Shown here in pieces: positions 6,537 through 7,607 of a DNA stretch of 7,607 bases (within the stretch, counting starts at the first letter, position 1; every line of letters begins with the position of its first letter). A program made the position numbers and the translations under genes. This DNA is from Spirochaetota bacterium (GTDB taxonomy: Bacteria; Spirochaetota; Spirochaetia; Treponematales; Breznakiellaceae). The stretch covers positions 1 through 7,607 of the forward strand of contig JAEXTK010000024.1 of NCBI GenBank assembly GCA_023406985.1, given 5' to 3'. Under the pieces are notes generated by a model that made no database searches, was not told the origin of the DNA, and saw only the letters and a list, made by a program, of their open reading frames with translations.

Positions 6537-6935
6537 TCAGTCGGCGATCGCGATCGCTTCGATCTCCACGCGGGCGCCCAGAGGGAGGCCCGCCACGGCG
6601 ATCGTGGACCGGGCCGGCGGCACGGAACCGAAGAAGGTCGCGTACACCTCGTTCATGGCCTTGAAGTCGGCCATATCGATGAGGAATACGGTCGTTTTCA
6701 CCACGCGGTCAGGGGAGCTGCCCGCGGCCTTGAGGACCGCGGCGACGTTCTGGAGGCACCGGCGAGCCTGCGCCTGCACGTCGCCGTCTATGAGCTTTCC
6801 GGTCGCGGGATCTATGGGAGTCTGGCCCGAAACGAACACGAGGCGGCCGGCCGCTGCCTGTCCGATCGAAATCCCCTGCGAATATGGTCCGATCGCGGCG
6901 GGAGCGTCCGCCGCGACGATGGCGCGTCTATCCAT
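6537..6935 (-). CDS. ridA: RidA family protein (2-iminobutanoate/2-iminopropanoate deaminase)
   Basis: A 132-residue protein of normal RidA (YjgF/UK114) length. These trimeric cytoplasmic enzymes hydrolyse reactive enamine/imine intermediates made by PLP enzymes such as threonine dehydratase, releasing 2-oxo acids and ammonia. Seen: APAAIGPYSQ at 11-20 (Y18), SGQTPIDPATG at 36-46, the VVKTTVFLIDMADF strand at 78-91, PARST at 107-111 with R109 matching the substrate-binding Arg105 of E. coli RidA, and VEIEAIA at 123-129 with E124 matching Glu120. The active-site set therefore appears intact. The ATG has a strong GGAGG 7 bases upstream. It is the first gene before the sigma factor, with a 5-base gap, and divergent from the acetyltransferase gene. 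Subfamily members that act on other substrates cannot be excluded. Confidence 0.95.
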   Translation of the reverse strand: MDRRAIVAADAPAAIGPYSQGISIGQAAAGRLVFVSGQTPIDPATGKLIDGDVQAQARRCLQNVAAVLKAAGSSPDRVVKTTVFLIDMADFKAMNEVYATFFGSVPPARSTIAVAGLPLGARVEIEAIAIAD

Positions 6936-6953
6936 GTGTGTTCCTCCGCGGCC

Positions 6954-6962
6954 ATGCTAGCA
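6954..6962 (-). promoter_or_regulatory. possible extended -10 promoter of ridA
   Basis: TGCTAGCAT (6962-6954, minus strand) fits the TGn-extended -10 form, with TAGCAT matching the -10 consensus at 4 of 6 positions. It lies 18 bases before the ridA ATG. The hexamer 17 bases upstream (TAGCCT) is a poor -35. The site is also an 8-base palindrome, TGCTAGCA (6955-6962). It would give a leader of about 12 bases starting close to the ribosome site. Confidence 0.35.
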
Positions 6963-6980
6963 CGAAGGAACGGCGGAGGC

Positions 6981-6986
6981 TATATT
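6981..6986 (+). promoter_or_regulatory. possible -10 element of the acetyltransferase gene, suggesting a leaderless mRNA
   Basis: TATATT (6981-6986) matches the -10 consensus at 5 of 6 positions and ends 6 bases before the ATG at 6993. If it is the -10, transcription would begin at or very near the start codon. The only Shine-Dalgarno-like sequence, GGAGG at 6975-6979, is 13 bases from the ATG, which is far for normal use and would not be in such an mRNA. No good -35 is visible. Confidence 0.35.
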
Positions 6987-6992
6987 CCCCCT

Positions 6993-7577
6993 ATGGAAGC
7001 GAAATCGACCATCATCGTCCGCCGCGTCGCGCCGGGCACGTCGGGCTTGCCCGGCGACGCCCGCGCCGTAGCGGCCATATACGACGACGCGGTGCGGACC
7101 ACCACCGCCACCTTCGATACCGTACCCAAGACCGTCGCGGATCGGGCGGCCTGGCTCGCCTCCCACGATGCGCGCTTCTCCGCCTTCATCGCCGAGGACG
7201 CGGCGTGGCGCGGGGCGGTTCCGGATTTGAGCGGAGACGCGGTGCCGGAATCGGCCGACCTCGCCGGCGCGGTCGTCGGCTGGGCGACGATCTCCCGCTG
7301 GTCCGAACGCTGCGCCTACGACGGCACGGGCGAGACCTCCGTCTACGTCCGGCCGGACCGGCGCGGAACGGGAATCGGGACCCTCCTCATCGGCGCCCTC
7401 GTGGATCACGCGCGGTCGGCCGATTTCCACGTCCTCCTCGCGCGCATCGTGACCGGCAACGAGGCCAGCGAGCGCATGCACGCCGCCGTCGGCTTCCAGC
7501 GCGTCGGCGTCATGCGGGAGGTCGGCAGGAAATTCGACCGCTGGCTCGACGTCGGCCTCTGGCAGCTCATGCCGTAA
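6993..7577 (+). CDS. GNAT acetyltransferase, phosphinothricin/methionine sulfone type
   Basis: A 194-residue acetyl-CoA-dependent N-acetyltransferase. The PAT/MnaT branch acetylates the amino group of phosphinothricin, methionine sulfone or sulfoximine and related amino acids. Family marks are IYDDAVRTTTATFDT (29-43), VVGWATISRWSERCAYDGTGETSVYV (94-119, split by the strand turn), the acetyl-CoA loop RGTGIG (124-129), ARIVTGNEASERMHAAVGF (150-168) and FDRWLDVGLWQ (181-191). Between the second and third strands (about 69-92) there are some 20 extra residues compared with typical members. I chose the ATG at 6993, where family similarity begins; an in-frame ATG at 6936 would add 19 unlike residues and reach back to the ridA start. 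The natural substrate is unknown; drug or herbicide resistance should not be assumed. Confidence 0.9.
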   Translation: MEAKSTIIVRRVAPGTSGLPGDARAVAAIYDDAVRTTTATFDTVPKTVADRAAWLASHDARFSAFIAEDAAWRGAVPDLSGDAVPESADLAGAVVGWATISRWSERCAYDGTGETSVYVRPDRRGTGIGTLLIGALVDHARSADFHVLLARIVTGNEASERMHAAVGFQRVGVMREVGRKFDRWLDVGLWQLMP

Positions 7578-7584
7578 GTGAACG

Positions 7585-7607
7585 GGCCCCTGCGGCGGCC
7601 CCTGCGG
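7585..7607 (+). repeat. 12-base tandem repeat at the window edge, downstream of the acetyltransferase gene
   Basis: GGCCCCTGCGG occurs at 7585-7595 and again at 7597-7607, with a period of 12 bases. GGGCC (7584-7588) can also pair with GGCCC (7597-7601). It could be the left part of a transcription terminator or of a longer repeat cut off by the window. No T-run is visible before the edge. Confidence 0.4.

Noticed and set aside
6544..6557. 14-base palindrome made of two overlapping GCGATCGC octamers
   Set aside because: It encodes the conserved AIAIA end of RidA, so the protein sequence and G+C-rich codon use explain it.
6936..6992. Upstream ATG at 6936 as start of the acetyltransferase
   Set aside because: The added 19 residues have no family similarity and the start would abut the ridA start codon and cover its ribosome site.
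6967..6992. GGAAC at 6967-6971 as an ECF-type -35 upstream of the acetyltransferase, hinting at control by the nearby sigma factor
   Set aside because: No ECF-like -10 is found at the right distance, and the five-base motif is too common.

Overview
The window looks like chromosomal DNA of a G+C-rich bacterium. Coding is dense, with short gaps and tight operons, and one promoter has almost the consensus sigma-70 sequence. No plasmid, phage, insertion-sequence, RNA-gene or CRISPR signature was seen. The set of SpoIIE-type phosphatases, a STAS protein and an RsbW-like ATPase would fit a spirochaete, since treponemes carry RsbU/SpoIIAA clusters. It also occurs in many other phyla, so the taxonomic suggestion is weak.

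Left block, 1-4338, all on the minus strand and read right to left: a two-helix membrane SpoIIE-type phosphatase (4338-2959), a polytopic membrane-GAF-SpoIIE phosphatase (2954-822), a STAS anti-sigma-factor antagonist (813-484), a degenerate RsbW-like ATPase-fold protein (479-57), and the first 18 codons of a gene that leaves the window (54-1). Gaps are 4, 8, 4 and 2 bases, so this is almost certainly one transcript. It starts at a strong promoter (TTGACA, 17 bases, TATAAA) at 4386-4358. The likely logic is partner switching: the kinase-like protein binds or phosphorylates the STAS protein, and two phosphatases with different sensor regions reset it. The final target is not visible in the window.

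Middle, 4432-5652, also minus strand: a uridine kinase (5040-4432) with its own weaker promoter, then a 147-base G+C-rich gap with hairpins and a short direct repeat, then a cysteine-rich DUF3795-type protein (5652-5188).

Right block: a RidA-family imine deaminase (6935-6537) is followed after 5 bases by an ECF-type sigma factor with a cysteine-containing C-terminal tail (6531-5761). The DUF3795 gene follows after 108 bases and may belong to the same transcript. Divergent from ridA, on the plus strand, is a GNAT acetyltransferase of the phosphinothricin/methionine-sulfone type (6993-7577). The last 30 bases hold a short G+C-rich tandem repeat at the window edge.

No gene-free stretch exceeds 300 bases. 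The most interesting points are the two-phosphatase partner-switch operon whose kinase-like member seems to lack part of its ATP site, and the sigma factor with an NPCxC tail that has no visible anti-sigma partner.
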